Shown in pieces: positions 8,649-16,864 of a stretch of 64,000 nucleotides of DNA. Origin of the DNA: Rhodoplanes sp. Z2-YC6860 (GTDB taxonomy: Bacteria > Pseudomonadota > Alphaproteobacteria > Rhizobiales > Xanthobacteraceae); assembly GCF_001579845.1 (NCBI RefSeq), contig NZ_CP007440.1, forward strand, positions 6,656,029-6,720,028, given 5' to 3'. The notes under the pieces were generated by a model. It saw nothing but the letters and a program-made list of their open reading frames with translations, ran no database searches and had not been told where the DNA came from. Within the stretch, counting starts at the first letter, position 1, and every line of letters starts with the position of its first letter. A program made the position numbers and the translations under genes.

Positions 8649-9269
8649 TCAGACGGCGCCAATGATCCGGCGTGGCCGGCTGCGCCATTGATCGAGAACC
8701 TCCTCGGCCGTGGCGATCTCGATCTGCAGGCTGAAGCGGCGATGATACACCTGCAGCAGCGCGTCGTGGCCTTCGTCCGACGAGCTGCAGACCGCGTCGG
8801 TCACCAGCACGGTGCGATAGCCGAAGTCGACAGCCGAGAGCACCGTGGCCAGAACGCAGACGTCGGTCTCCGATCCGGTGACAACGAGACAACTGATGGA
8901 GTGCCGCTGCAAGAACGCGTGCAGCGGCGAACCGGCGAAGGCCGAATAGCGCGTCTTGTCGATCGTGGTGGCGGGCGGCGCGTAGCGCGAGAGGGGCTCC
9001 ATGAGATCGAGCCAGTGCGGATCGATCTCGCCCCGCGTCACGCGATGCCACTTCTCATAGTAGCGTCGCCACATGCCGGGCATGTCGTCCGGCGCCATGG
9101 GCGGAATAAAGCGGGTGAACACCGTCTGCGCGGGACGCGCCGCCACGAGGTCGGCGACACGCGGCAGGACGCGTTCCATCCAAGGAGTCGCCCACGGGCG
9201 GCCGGGACCGAACAGCCGCTGCATATCGATGCAAAGATGGACCGTTTCCTCGGGCAGCGGCTCGTTCAC
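8649..9269 (-). CDS. Isochorismatase-like cysteine hydrolase
   Basis: 206 residues with the complete catalytic triad of the family: Asp15 in CIDMQR, Lys105 in DKTRYSAF and Cys138 in ETDVCVLATV, the last preceded by the expected cis-peptide region (TGSETD). Members hydrolyse isochorismate, nicotinamide or carbamoyl compounds; the substrate is unknown here. It starts 10 bases after the stop of the Rieske oxidoreductase gene and is the last gene of the stress operon led by the DUF892 gene, which suggests a stress-linked role. Confidence 0.9.
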   Translation of the reverse strand: MNEPLPEETVHLCIDMQRLFGPGRPWATPWMERVLPRVADLVAARPAQTVFTRFIPPMAPDDMPGMWRRYYEKWHRVTRGEIDPHWLDLMEPLSRYAPPATTIDKTRYSAFAGSPLHAFLQRHSISCLVVTGSETDVCVLATVLSAVDFGYRTVLVTDAVCSSSDEGHDALLQVYHRRFSLQIEIATAEEVLDQWRSRPRRIIGAV

Positions 9270-9278
9270 AAACCTTCC

Positions 9279-10838
9279 CTACTCGGCGGCTTCGCTGACC
9301 GTTTTCTTGATCTCGGCAAGAGGAGCAATGGCAGGGCCGTTCAGCACGTCGCCGTCCGGTCCGAACTGGGAGCCGTGACATGGGCAATCCCAACACTGCT
9401 CCGTCGAGTTCCAATGCACATGGCAGCCGAGATGGGTGCAAACCGCGGAGCGGCTGTGCAACGTACCGTCCAGGGTCCGGCAAACCGCGACCTTCGACGT
9501 TCCACTGCGCAACACGCCGCCTTGCCCGGGCTTCAGCGATTCGGCGGACTCGATTTCGCTTGGCATCAAGTACTCGGCAAAATTCTTGATGGCAGTCACG
9601 TTTTCATTGATGAAATTCGCCACCGCGGAGACTGGCTTGCGCGACGGCTCGTACACGTCCGACCATTCGCCCGCGCCGTAAATCACCAGATTTTTGAGAA
9701 GGATTCCGGCAAGCGCGCCGTGGGTCATGCCCTGTCCGGAATCGCCCGTCGCGATGAACGTGCGCTTGCGGCTCGGGTCGCGGCCGATGAAGCCGCAATA
9801 GTCGATGGTGTCCATCACCTGGCCGGACCAGCGCGCCTTCTCTTCACCGAGCTTCGGGATCAATTCGCGTATCCAGGCCTCGATGGCCTGGAAGCGCACG
9901 TCGCCGTCGTCGGCTTCGCCGCTCTTGTGGTCGGCGCCGCCCGCAATGAGGATATCGCTGCTGCCCGCACCCGGCTGGATGCGGACATAATGATATGGGT
10001 CCGCCATATCCCAATAGAGCGCATCGGGAAGCGTCCCGCGCGGCAGTTCAAAAGCCATCGCGTAGGTCCGGTAAGGCGCCATCTTGCTGTGGATGTCGAC
10101 CCAATCGCAGGTCGGTGAATTGGTTGCGAACACCGCGTGCTGCGCCGTGACGGACATGCCGCCTTCGAGCTTCAGGCGAACGTGCGCATCGGTCTCTTCA
10201 ACCTCCATGACAGGGCTGTCGCGGAAAAGCCGCCCACCCTCGGCTTCGATCTGCGCGATGAGTCCGGCCAGATATTCGAGGGGATGGAATGTCGCCTGGT
10301 TCGCGTAGCGAAGAACGGGTGCGTCCTCGTAACCCTTGAGTTTGACACCCTTGTCCTTTTTCACTTCGACATTGGCGGCGCGCAGCGCCTTGTATTCTTC
10401 ATCCTGCTGCTCGCGTGCTTCCTTGAATTCCATGCCGGGAGCCGGAAAGAGAAACGCCTCCAGCCTGCGGAAATCGCAGTCGATGGCGTGGCGTTTGACG
10501 ATGGCCTCGATCCGGTCGACGGCCGCGGCCTGGCTCGCCTGAAACTTGGCCGCCATCTCCTCGCCGCGCATCTTGGCCAACGCCGCGACACCGTCGTCGC
10601 AGATGGGCGCCAGATGCGCCGTCGTGCGGGAGGTCATGCCGCCGCCGATCGCACCGCGGTCCAGCACAACGACCTTTTTTCCCGCATGGGACAGTTCATA
10701 AGCCACTGAAAGTCCGGCGATGCCGGCGCCGACGACCGCAACGTCGCAGGTCACGTCCTTGGACAGCCGCCGGGCGTTCGGCGCGAGCGTGCCGTGTGAG
10801 GCCCAGAGCGACCTCGTCCGTTCGTCGTTTACATTCAT
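9279..10838 (-). CDS. FAD-dependent oxidoreductase with C-terminal Rieske domain
   Basis: 519 residues. A DAO-type FAD domain begins with the dinucleotide fold VVGAGIAGLSVAYEL (about residues 35-49). A C-terminal Rieske [2Fe-2S] domain shows the ligand pairs CTH (467-469) and CPCH (485-488). This fusion recurs in bacterial stress and catabolic loci; the substrate is not established. The electrons could pass from FAD through the cluster to a carrier. It lies 34 bases behind the DUF892 gene and 10 bases before the isochorismatase-like gene. No signal peptide is apparent, so it is likely cytosolic. Confidence 0.9.
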   Translation of the reverse strand: MNVNDERTRSLWASHGTLAPNARRLSKDVTCDVAVVGAGIAGLSVAYELSHAGKKVVVLDRGAIGGGMTSRTTAHLAPICDDGVAALAKMRGEEMAAKFQASQAAAVDRIEAIVKRHAIDCDFRRLEAFLFPAPGMEFKEAREQQDEEYKALRAANVEVKKDKGVKLKGYEDAPVLRYANQATFHPLEYLAGLIAQIEAEGGRLFRDSPVMEVEETDAHVRLKLEGGMSVTAQHAVFATNSPTCDWVDIHSKMAPYRTYAMAFELPRGTLPDALYWDMADPYHYVRIQPGAGSSDILIAGGADHKSGEADDGDVRFQAIEAWIRELIPKLGEEKARWSGQVMDTIDYCGFIGRDPSRKRTFIATGDSGQGMTHGALAGILLKNLVIYGAGEWSDVYEPSRKPVSAVANFINENVTAIKNFAEYLMPSEIESAESLKPGQGGVLRSGTSKVAVCRTLDGTLHSRSAVCTHLGCHVHWNSTEQCWDCPCHGSQFGPDGDVLNGPAIAPLAEIKKTVSEAAE

Positions 10839-10872
10839 ACGGTGGCCTTCCAGAGCTTGCCTTGGACCGCGG

Positions 10873-11379
10873 TCAGCCCGCGGCTTTCAGGTTCACTTTC
10901 TTCCCGGCGATCGTGGTCAGCTTCTTGTCTGCCGCCTTCTCCTCGTTGAGGTTCGTGGTCAGCAGCTTGGCAACGGCTTCGTTCCCAAGCTCTTCGGACC
11001 ACGCGATGAGGGTGCCGTAGCGGGTGATCTCGTAATGCTCGACGGCCTGCGCGGCCGCGAGCAGCGCGGCATCGAGCACTTTCTTGTCGTCGCATTCGCC
11101 GGCGATATCGTTTGCTTCCTCGATGATGCCGTTGATCGCAGGACACTTCGTGCCTTTCGGCGGACGCCCGAGGAGCTGGAACACCTGATCAAGCCGCGCG
11201 ATCTGATGCTCGGTCTCCTCCAGATGCGCCTTGAGGACGGCAGTGAGCTCCCGGTTGGTCGCCTTCTCGATCATGTCCGGCAAAGACTTTTTGATCTGGT
11301 TCTCGGCGTAGTAGATGTCCTGCAACACATGGAGATAAAGGTCTTCCATCGAGTGGATCTCTTTCGTGAACAGGCCCAT
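10873..11379 (-). CDS. Ferritin-like DUF892 (YciE/YciF) protein
   Basis: 168 residues from the ATG at 11377-11379, chosen over an upstream in-frame start because of AGAGGAGAAGCTG just ahead. The four-helix carboxylate-bridged architecture is visible through regularly spaced acidic/His motifs: LQDIYYAENQI, HLEETEHQI, and AQAVEHYEITRYG with its ExxH-type ligand set. YciE/F proteins are induced under osmotic and general stress. A perfect sigma-EcfG promoter lies 38-62 bases upstream (11417-11441), making this the first gene of a stress operon with the Rieske oxidoreductase and isochorismatase-like genes. Confidence 0.9.
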   Translation of the reverse strand: MGLFTKEIHSMEDLYLHVLQDIYYAENQIKKSLPDMIEKATNRELTAVLKAHLEETEHQIARLDQVFQLLGRPPKGTKCPAINGIIEEANDIAGECDDKKVLDAALLAAAQAVEHYEITRYGTLIAWSEELGNEAVAKLLTTNLNEEKAADKKLTTIAGKKVNLKAAG

Positions 11380-11416
11380 CAGCTTCTCCTCTGCACACCG
11401 GGGGAACTCAGCGGGC

Positions 11417-11441
11417 AACGCGCGGCACGAGCGCGTGTTCC
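11417..11441 (-). promoter_or_regulatory. Sigma-EcfG (general stress response) promoter
   Basis: On the minus strand GGAAC (11441-11437), 16 bases, then CGTT (11420-11417): an exact match to the alphaproteobacterial EcfG consensus GGAAC-N16/17-CGTT. It lies in the gap between the HAD gene and the DUF892 start, with the predicted transcription start about 30 bases before the ATG. Control through PhyR-NepR-EcfG follows from the consensus; those regulators are not in the window. Confidence 0.85.
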
Positions 11442-11496
11442 TCCTTGCCAGGGTCGGTGCGTCGAGGCGGGTCAACCCGATGGAAGGTCGGCGCGT

Positions 11497-11988
11497 TCAG
11501 CCCTTGTGGCCGGTCAGCGCGTCCAGTGCATTTTCGGCGAGGCGAACCAGCTTGTTGCGCCGCATCACCTTGTCGCTCTTTCCAAGCAGATAGGCTTCCA
11601 GGGCGTTGGCCACCGCCGGCGTGAAGCCCGTCGCGGCAGACGGTTGAAACAACGGCAGCGCGTCCAGTTCGTCGTCATCATCATCGAGCACCGCAAAACG
11701 GGTCACGTCGGGATGACGCTTCAGCCACGCGACGATTTCGTCGCCGCGGGGACGCTGCGGCATGTCGGGCACCAGATCCCGATACGGAATGCGATGATGC
11801 CGGGCGCTGAACAGGCCAGCCGGGTCAAAGCGCCACGTCGAGATCATGACGGGTCTGGCCCTGGTCCGTGCCACGACGCGCCTGAACCGGGCCACGAGCC
11901 GCTTGTCAGCAATATAGGGAAACTTGCGAGGATTTGGTGTGTGGCGCGTGTTGAGAACGCCGTCGATATCGAAGAAGACGACTTTCAT
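11497..11988 (-). CDS. HAD-domain protein
   Basis: 163 residues beginning MKVVFFDIDGVLNTRH: the DxDGVLN motif I of haloacid dehalogenase-fold phosphatases, with motif II as PVMISTWR and an acidic motif at AVLDDDDDELD. It corresponds to the compact HAD group often annotated only as 'HAD domain-containing'. It probably acts as a phosphatase of unknown substrate. It begins 11 bases after the stop of the DUF421 gene and so is co-transcribed with it. Confidence 0.85.
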   Translation of the reverse strand: MKVVFFDIDGVLNTRHTPNPRKFPYIADKRLVARFRRVVARTRARPVMISTWRFDPAGLFSARHHRIPYRDLVPDMPQRPRGDEIVAWLKRHPDVTRFAVLDDDDDELDALPLFQPSAATGFTPAVANALEAYLLGKSDKVMRRNKLVRLAENALDALTGHKG

Positions 11989-11999
11989 CGGAGATGCCG

Positions 12000-12521
12000 T
12001 CAGGTCTGCGACTTGATAACCGACAGCTTGCCGCTACGCTCCAGGCGCGCTTCGGTCACGGCGCGGGGATCGCGCAAGCCTTGCTGCCGCAATTCCTCAT
12101 CAAGATCGTCGTCGGACATGTGAGCCGCGCGCAAGGCGTTGCGGTCGATCCGGCCGTCCAGGATCAGCCGCGTCGGATGTCCCTTGATGAGATTGCTAAA
12201 CCACCGGGAGTCGCGCGCCAAAAGGGAGAATACCCAGTGGGCGGCGACGATCACGAGCAACCCGAGAACGCTCGGGAAAAAGGGCGAGCCCCCTGTCAAA
12301 GCCCGCGCCGCAATGGAGCCCAGGACGATGACCAGGATCATGTCAAAGGCGGTGGGCTGCCCGAGAAACCGCTTTTTCGCGGCGCGGATAACCCCGATCA
12401 GGGTCACGTACATCAGCAAGGCCCTGGCCGCCATGTGCCCATAGCCCAGTTCCTCGGCCTTCAGCGATAGCCCCAGGACGGAATCCGCCACGCCTGATAT
12501 CTGGCTGAACAGCCTTTCCAT
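12000..12521 (-). CDS. DUF421 / YetF-like membrane protein
   Basis: 173 residues from MERLFSQISG (ATG 12519-12521, with GAGG upstream); an in-frame ATG five codons earlier is possible. It has three membrane segments (MAARALLMYVTLIGVIRA, AFDMILVIVLGSIAARAL, SVLGLLVIVAAHWVFSLL) and then a cytosolic YetF-type domain ending with the conserved DDLDEELRQQGLRD. YetF-like proteins have no settled biochemical role and often sit in stress regulons. It heads the minus-strand cluster. A weak EcfG-like match upstream was not accepted. Confidence 0.85.
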   Translation of the reverse strand: MERLFSQISGVADSVLGLSLKAEELGYGHMAARALLMYVTLIGVIRAAKKRFLGQPTAFDMILVIVLGSIAARALTGGSPFFPSVLGLLVIVAAHWVFSLLARDSRWFSNLIKGHPTRLILDGRIDRNALRAAHMSDDDLDEELRQQGLRDPRAVTEARLERSGKLSVIKSQT

Positions 12522-12724
12522 TGTGTCGCCTCGCATACAAACTCGTGGGAACGGGCTGGTTGCAAGGCGATAAACATCCGCCAGCCGAAAGGGTTCTCGG
12601 CTTACGTCGAACTTTATGCGCCGTCAAAGCGATCAAGTCAGGGGCCTGTTGACTCCGCCCTGTCGAGTCCGGAACTTACGCGCCACGCAACATCACTTAT
12701 ACGATCGGTCATTGGGAGGACAAC

Positions 12725-13456
12725 GTGACAGTCGAGCGTTTTGATGCGCAATGCGGCAACGTCAAAGCCAAGCATGCGCTGGTGTGGAACGAGAAGATCG
12801 GCGGCAAGCGCCCGCTCCTCTTGATAATGCCGAACTGGCTTGGCGTCACCGAGCCCGCGATCAAGCGCGCCCAGAAGATGGCGGGCGACAAGTATGTCGC
12901 GATGGTCGTCGACATGTATGGCGAGGGCAAGACCTGCGAAGGCCCGCCCACGTCGCAAGACTGGATGATGGCGGTGCGCGCCGACCGCGTCGAAGGACGC
13001 AAGCGCGTCAACGCGGCTTTGGAGTGCCTCGTGGTCGAAGCCAATAAACGCGGCATCGGCGATGCTTCGAAGAAGGCCGCGGTCGGCTTCTGCTTCGGCG
13101 GCGGCAACGTGCTGGAGCTGGCGCGCTCCGGCGCCGACCTCGACGCGGTGGTGTCGCTGCACGGCGACCTGCAGACCACGATGCCGGCGAAGAAGGGCGA
13201 GGTCAAAGCCGCGGTGTTCGTCATCCACGGCTCGAAGGATCCGGTGGCGCCGAAGGCCGACCGCGATGCGCTGGAAGCCGAAATGGACGGCGCCGGCGCC
13301 AACTGGCAGCTGCTCGACTTCGGCGGACGGCTGCACTCGTTCGCCGAGGAAGAGACCATGATGAAAGGCGTCGCCGAGTATCACGCCGGCGCCGCGCATC
13401 AGACCTTCCGGATGCTCGACGAGTTCATCCAGGACGCGTTCAACAAGAAGCTCTGA
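12725..13456 (+). CDS. Dienelactone hydrolase family protein
   Basis: 243 residues from GTG 12725, preceded by TTGGGAGGACAAC. The alpha/beta-hydrolase core shows the dienelactone-hydrolase triad: the nucleophile Cys in VGFCFGGGN, Asp in HGSKDPVAPK and His in GRLHSFAEE. DLH enzymes open lactone rings in aromatic degradation, but many paralogues are general esterases. Its neighbours downstream are three organic-acid binding proteins, in keeping with a catabolic setting. No signal peptide. Confidence 0.9.
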   Translation: MTVERFDAQCGNVKAKHALVWNEKIGGKRPLLLIMPNWLGVTEPAIKRAQKMAGDKYVAMVVDMYGEGKTCEGPPTSQDWMMAVRADRVEGRKRVNAALECLVVEANKRGIGDASKKAAVGFCFGGGNVLELARSGADLDAVVSLHGDLQTTMPAKKGEVKAAVFVIHGSKDPVAPKADRDALEAEMDGAGANWQLLDFGGRLHSFAEEETMMKGVAEYHAGAAHQTFRMLDEFIQDAFNKKL

Positions 13457-13614
13457 GACGTTACGCTCGCTATCACAGCCCGGCGCGCTTTCATTCGGAA
13501 GCGCCCGGGCTGTATCGCATCGCGGGCCTCCCTGTCACACATCGCGGTTGAGTCTGGCGCGAAGCGGCCGGATAATGCCGCGACGAAAAAAAATACTCTC
13601 AGGGAGGAATAACC

Positions 13615-14601
13615 ATGCGTGCATGGGGACGCGCAGCCGCGGCGCTGCTGGCTCTTGTGACGAGCGGCACGTTCGCCGGCGCAGCCGACAACTATCCGAA
13701 CAAGCCGATCCGCATGATCGTCTCGATCGCAGCGGGCAGCGTCACCGACGTCATCATGCGCGCCGCGGGGACCGAAATGCAGCAGCGGCTTGGCCAGGCG
13801 CTGGTGATCGAGAACAACGGTGGCGCGTCCGGCATCCTTGCCGCCAACAGCTGCGCCCAGGCCGCGCCGGACGGCTACACGATCTGCGTCATCTACCATT
13901 CGACGATGTCGTTCAACCCGCTGCTGTTCTCCAACCTGCCCTACAACGCCGACACGGATTTCGTTCCGGTGGCGCGGCTGTTCTTCCTGGTCGAAGGCCT
14001 GTTCGCGTCGTCGGCGATCAATGTGAACAGCGTCGACGAATTGAAGAAGCTCGCACAAGGCAAGCCCGACGGGCTGAACTACGCGACGCTCGGCGAAGGC
14101 TCGTACCCCGACCTGTTCCTGAAGTGGATGAACAACCAGTGGGGCACCAAGATCGTCGGCATTCCGTATCGCGGCGGCGGCCCAGCCGCGCAGGCGCTGG
14201 CGGCGAACGACGTGCAGGTGACGCGCTTCGGCGTCGGCAACTTCACGCCGCTGGTCGAAGCCGGCAAGGTGAAGGCGCTGGCGGTTACGTCGGCGAAGCG
14301 CTCGCCTGTGCTGCCGAACGTTCCGACATTCAAAGAGGTCGGCTGGGGCGAATATCCGGGCCAGGGCTGGTGGGGGCTCGCTGCACCGAAGGGCACGCCG
14401 CCCGAGATCGTCGCGAAGCTGTCGAGCGAGTTCCAGAAGCTGTTCAGCGATCCGAAGTTCGAGCAGTTCCTGGAGAAGCAGGCCGTGGTGCCGGCCGCGA
14501 CCGACTCGGCCGGCTTTGCGGCATTCCTGAAGCAGGACCGCAAAGATGCCGAGACCTTGATCAAGATCGCCAACACCGTGAAGACTGAGTTCAAGAACTA
14601 G
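13615..14601 (+). CDS. TTT receptor (Bug/TctC family), first of three tandem genes
   Basis: 328 residues with a signal peptide ending TFAGA. The mature protein begins DNYPNKPIRMIVSIAAGSVTD, the Bug signature in which the ligand-contact loop reads AAGSVTD instead of the usual P.GG.D. A further family block is VGIPYRGGGPAAQAL. The ribosome-binding site is AGGGAGGAA. It is separated from the next gene by 113 bases that hold two palindromic elements. Orphan: no TctA/TctB nearby. Confidence 0.9.
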   Translation: MRAWGRAAAALLALVTSGTFAGAADNYPNKPIRMIVSIAAGSVTDVIMRAAGTEMQQRLGQALVIENNGGASGILAANSCAQAAPDGYTICVIYHSTMSFNPLLFSNLPYNADTDFVPVARLFFLVEGLFASSAINVNSVDELKKLAQGKPDGLNYATLGEGSYPDLFLKWMNNQWGTKIVGIPYRGGGPAAQALAANDVQVTRFGVGNFTPLVEAGKVKALAVTSAKRSPVLPNVPTFKEVGWGEYPGQGWWGLAAPKGTPPEIVAKLSSEFQKLFSDPKFEQFLEKQAVVPAATDSAGFAAFLKQDRKDAETLIKIANTVKTEFKN

Positions 14602-14649
14602 GGCATGATCCCGAAAAGTGTGAAGCGGTTTTCGGAAAAGATCATGCCC
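14601..14649. repeat. 49-bp imperfect palindrome (intergenic repeat)
   Basis: Starts with GGGCATGATC and ends with GATCATGCCC, with further pairing between CCGAAAA and TTTTCGG. It begins on the last base of the stop codon of the preceding gene. From memory this kind of palindrome is frequent in Rhizobiales genomes; copy number was not checked. It could act as a bidirectional terminator. Confidence 0.7.
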
Positions 14650-14668
14650 AAACAGGAGAAGGAGCGAC

Positions 14669-14699
14669 GGGTCTGATTCAACGAAGTTGAATCAGACCC
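14669..14699. repeat. 31-bp perfect hairpin
   Basis: GGGTCTGATTCAAC and GTTGAATCAGACCC pair perfectly around the loop GAA. It is 15 bases before the start of the second Bug gene, so the hairpin would lie just upstream of the ribosome-binding site and could affect translation or processing of the polycistronic message. Confidence 0.75.
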
Positions 14700-14714
14700 T
14701 AGCGGGAGGCAACC

Positions 14715-15686
14715 ATGATCGACCGCCGTCAACTGCTCGCCGGCTCTGCCGCGAGTCTGTTTGCGACCTGCGCCGTGGCGCAGACCGTGAAGAAGCCCGT
14801 GCACATGATCGTGGGCTTCCCGGCCGGCGGCGGCACCGACGTCACGGCCCGCGTGCTGGCCGAAGGCCTGCGCGGGTCGTACGCTTCGGCGGTTCTGGTC
14901 GAGAACAAGCCCGGCGCGAGTGCGCGGCTCGCGGTGGACTACGTCAAGAACGCCGAGCCCGACGGCAGCGTGATGCTGTTCACGCCGGACTTCCCGATGA
15001 CGCTTTATCCGCACAGCTTCAAGACGCTGAGCTACGACCCGCTGAAGGATTTCACGCCGGTCGGTCCCGCGACCAAGTCGATGCTGAGCTACAACGTCGG
15101 GCCGATGGTGCCGCCGAGCGTCAAGACGCTGAAAGACTACGTCGAATGGTGCAAGGCCAACCCGACGAAGTCCGCCTACGGCACCACGTCGGCCGGCGCC
15201 ACGCCGCATTTCGCGGGCGTGATGTTCGCAAGCGAAGCGAAAGTGCCGATGGAGCCGGTGCATTATCGCGGCGGCGCGCCGGCGCTGCAGGACGTGGTCG
15301 GCGGACATATTGCCGCAAGCGTCAACCCGATCAGCGAGAGCATGCCGCTGCACCAGGGCGGCTCCATCCGCATTCTCGCGGTGACCGGCGCGTCGCGTTC
15401 GAAATTCCTGCCCGACGTGCCGACCATGAAGGAGCAAGGCTACGACGTGGTCGTGGAGTCGTGGCTCGGCGTTTTCCTGCCGCCAAAGACGCCAAACGAG
15501 ATCACCCAGGCGCTGAGCAAGGCGATGGACCAGGCGGTTCATTCGGCCGCGATGATCGACAGTCTCGCCAAGTTCGCGAGCGAGCCGCTGTTCCAGACAC
15601 CCGCGGAATTCACCGAGACGATCAAGAGCGACCTCACGCGCTGGGGTCCGGTGGTGAAGGCCTCGGGCTTCGTCGCGGTGGACTAG
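14715..15686 (+). CDS. TTT receptor (Bug/TctC family), second of three
   Basis: 323 residues. The leader DRRQLLAGSAASLFA has a twin-arginine pattern, unlike the neighbouring copies. The mature part opens KKPVHMIVGFPAGGGTDVTA, a canonical Bug ligand loop, and keeps the PVHYRGGAPALQ block. The start at 14715 follows GGGAGGCAACC. It is probably co-transcribed with the genes on either side. The ligand is unknown; known Bug proteins bind carboxylates and some aromatic acids. Confidence 0.9.
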   Translation: MIDRRQLLAGSAASLFATCAVAQTVKKPVHMIVGFPAGGGTDVTARVLAEGLRGSYASAVLVENKPGASARLAVDYVKNAEPDGSVMLFTPDFPMTLYPHSFKTLSYDPLKDFTPVGPATKSMLSYNVGPMVPPSVKTLKDYVEWCKANPTKSAYGTTSAGATPHFAGVMFASEAKVPMEPVHYRGGAPALQDVVGGHIAASVNPISESMPLHQGGSIRILAVTGASRSKFLPDVPTMKEQGYDVVVESWLGVFLPPKTPNEITQALSKAMDQAVHSAAMIDSLAKFASEPLFQTPAEFTETIKSDLTRWGPVVKASGFVAVD

Positions 15687-15741
15687 CGGCCGCCGCTGCG
15701 GCAAAACAGGCGCAACAGATAGCTATCTTGGGGGAGACGCC

Positions 15742-16698
15742 ATGCTGCGCTTTGCCGTCGCCGTTCTGTTGTCCGCACTCGCGCTGGGCGATGCCTCCGC
15801 GCAAGCCAACTGGCCGCAGCGCGGCGTGAAATTCGTGATCCCGCTCGGTCCGGGCGCCGGTGTCGACATCACGGCACGGCTGCTCAGCGACCGCCTCGCG
15901 CAGAAATGGGGCCAGGCGGTCGTGGTCGAGAACCGCCCCGGCGGCGACGGCGTGGTGGCGCTGTCCTCGTTCATCGCCGGCAATGACGACCACACGCTGC
16001 TGATGTCGCCGACGTCATCGTTCACGCACCATCCGTGGATGCACGACAAGATGCCCTACGACGCGAAGGAGCTCGTGCCCCTCGTGCGCATGACCAATAC
16101 GCTGGTCGCGGTCGTGGTGCCGGCCTCCTCGCCCTACGCGTCGCTGAAGGAGCTGATCGCCGACGCCAAGGCGCATCCCGGCAAGCTCAACTGGGCGACC
16201 ATCACCGGCTTCTTCGACTTCATGTTCGAGGGCTTCCAGAAGCGCGAAGGCGTGGTGATCACCAAGGTGCCGTATCGCAACACGGTGCAGGCCGCGCAGG
16301 ACCTCGCCGAGGGCCGCATCCAGATGATGATGGCGGCTTATGCGATCGTGCGGCCGCTGGTGCAGGCCGGGAAACTTAAGGTGCTGGCGTTCACGGCGAG
16401 CCAGCGCGCCGCGGCGGTGCCCGACGTGCCGACCGCGGCCGAGGCGGGCTTTCCCGGCATGACCATCGACGGGCTGGTCGGCGTATTCGGCATGAAGAAC
16501 CTCGACGAGAAGGCGCGGGCGCGCATCGAGGCGGATGTGATCGAGCAGCTGCGCGATCCGAAGATCATCGAGACGCTCACGTCAACGGGTCAGGTGGTGA
16601 ACCCGGGCACCGCCAAGGAGTTCGCCGCCGCGATCGAGGCGCAGACCGCGCAGGCGGCGGAAACGGGGAAGCTGCTCGGGATCAAGGCGGCGCAGTAG
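15742..16698 (+). CDS. TTT receptor (Bug/TctC family), third of three
   Basis: 318 residues with a Sec-type signal (LRFAVAVLLSALALGDASAQ). The mature start NWPQRGVKFVIPLGPGAGVD keeps the family layout with a PGAGVD loop. It begins 55 bases after the second copy, with GGGGGAGACGCC before the ATG. The three tandem copies are quite diverged from each other, so they are more likely specialised for different acids than recent duplicates. Confidence 0.9.
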   Translation: MLRFAVAVLLSALALGDASAQANWPQRGVKFVIPLGPGAGVDITARLLSDRLAQKWGQAVVVENRPGGDGVVALSSFIAGNDDHTLLMSPTSSFTHHPWMHDKMPYDAKELVPLVRMTNTLVAVVVPASSPYASLKELIADAKAHPGKLNWATITGFFDFMFEGFQKREGVVITKVPYRNTVQAAQDLAEGRIQMMMAAYAIVRPLVQAGKLKVLAFTASQRAAAVPDVPTAAEAGFPGMTIDGLVGVFGMKNLDEKARARIEADVIEQLRDPKIIETLTSTGQVVNPGTAKEFAAAIEAQTAQAAETGKLLGIKAAQ

Positions 16699-16722
16699 GG
16701 ACAGTTTCGCATCATTGGTGGT

Positions 16723-16823
16723 GTCATCGCCGGGCTTGTCCCGGCGATCCCGCTTAGGTGAGCACTATGCCTCCCTGATCGAGATCACCGGGTCACGCGG
16801 CTTCGCCGCGGCCCGGTGATGAC
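16723..16823. repeat. Composite palindromic repeat, copy A
   Basis: Two hairpins flank a shared core. The left arm pair is ATCGCCGGG/CCCGGCGAT and the right arm is a GC-rich hairpin reading ATCACCGGG...CCCGGTGAT. The core CTTAGGTGAGCAC...TGCCTCCCT recurs at 24318-24403 and, diverged, at 49439-49524. It lies between convergent genes, where it could terminate both transcripts. Confidence 0.75.
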
Positions 16824-16864
16824 AGCTGTGTGTTTGGTGGCTGCCTTGTGAAGGCAGCGGCGGC

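Noticed and set aside
12572-12597. A second sigma-EcfG promoter upstream of the DUF421 gene
   Set aside because: Reads AGAAC-N16-TGTT on the minus strand, two mismatches to the nine consensus bases; too weak to accept.
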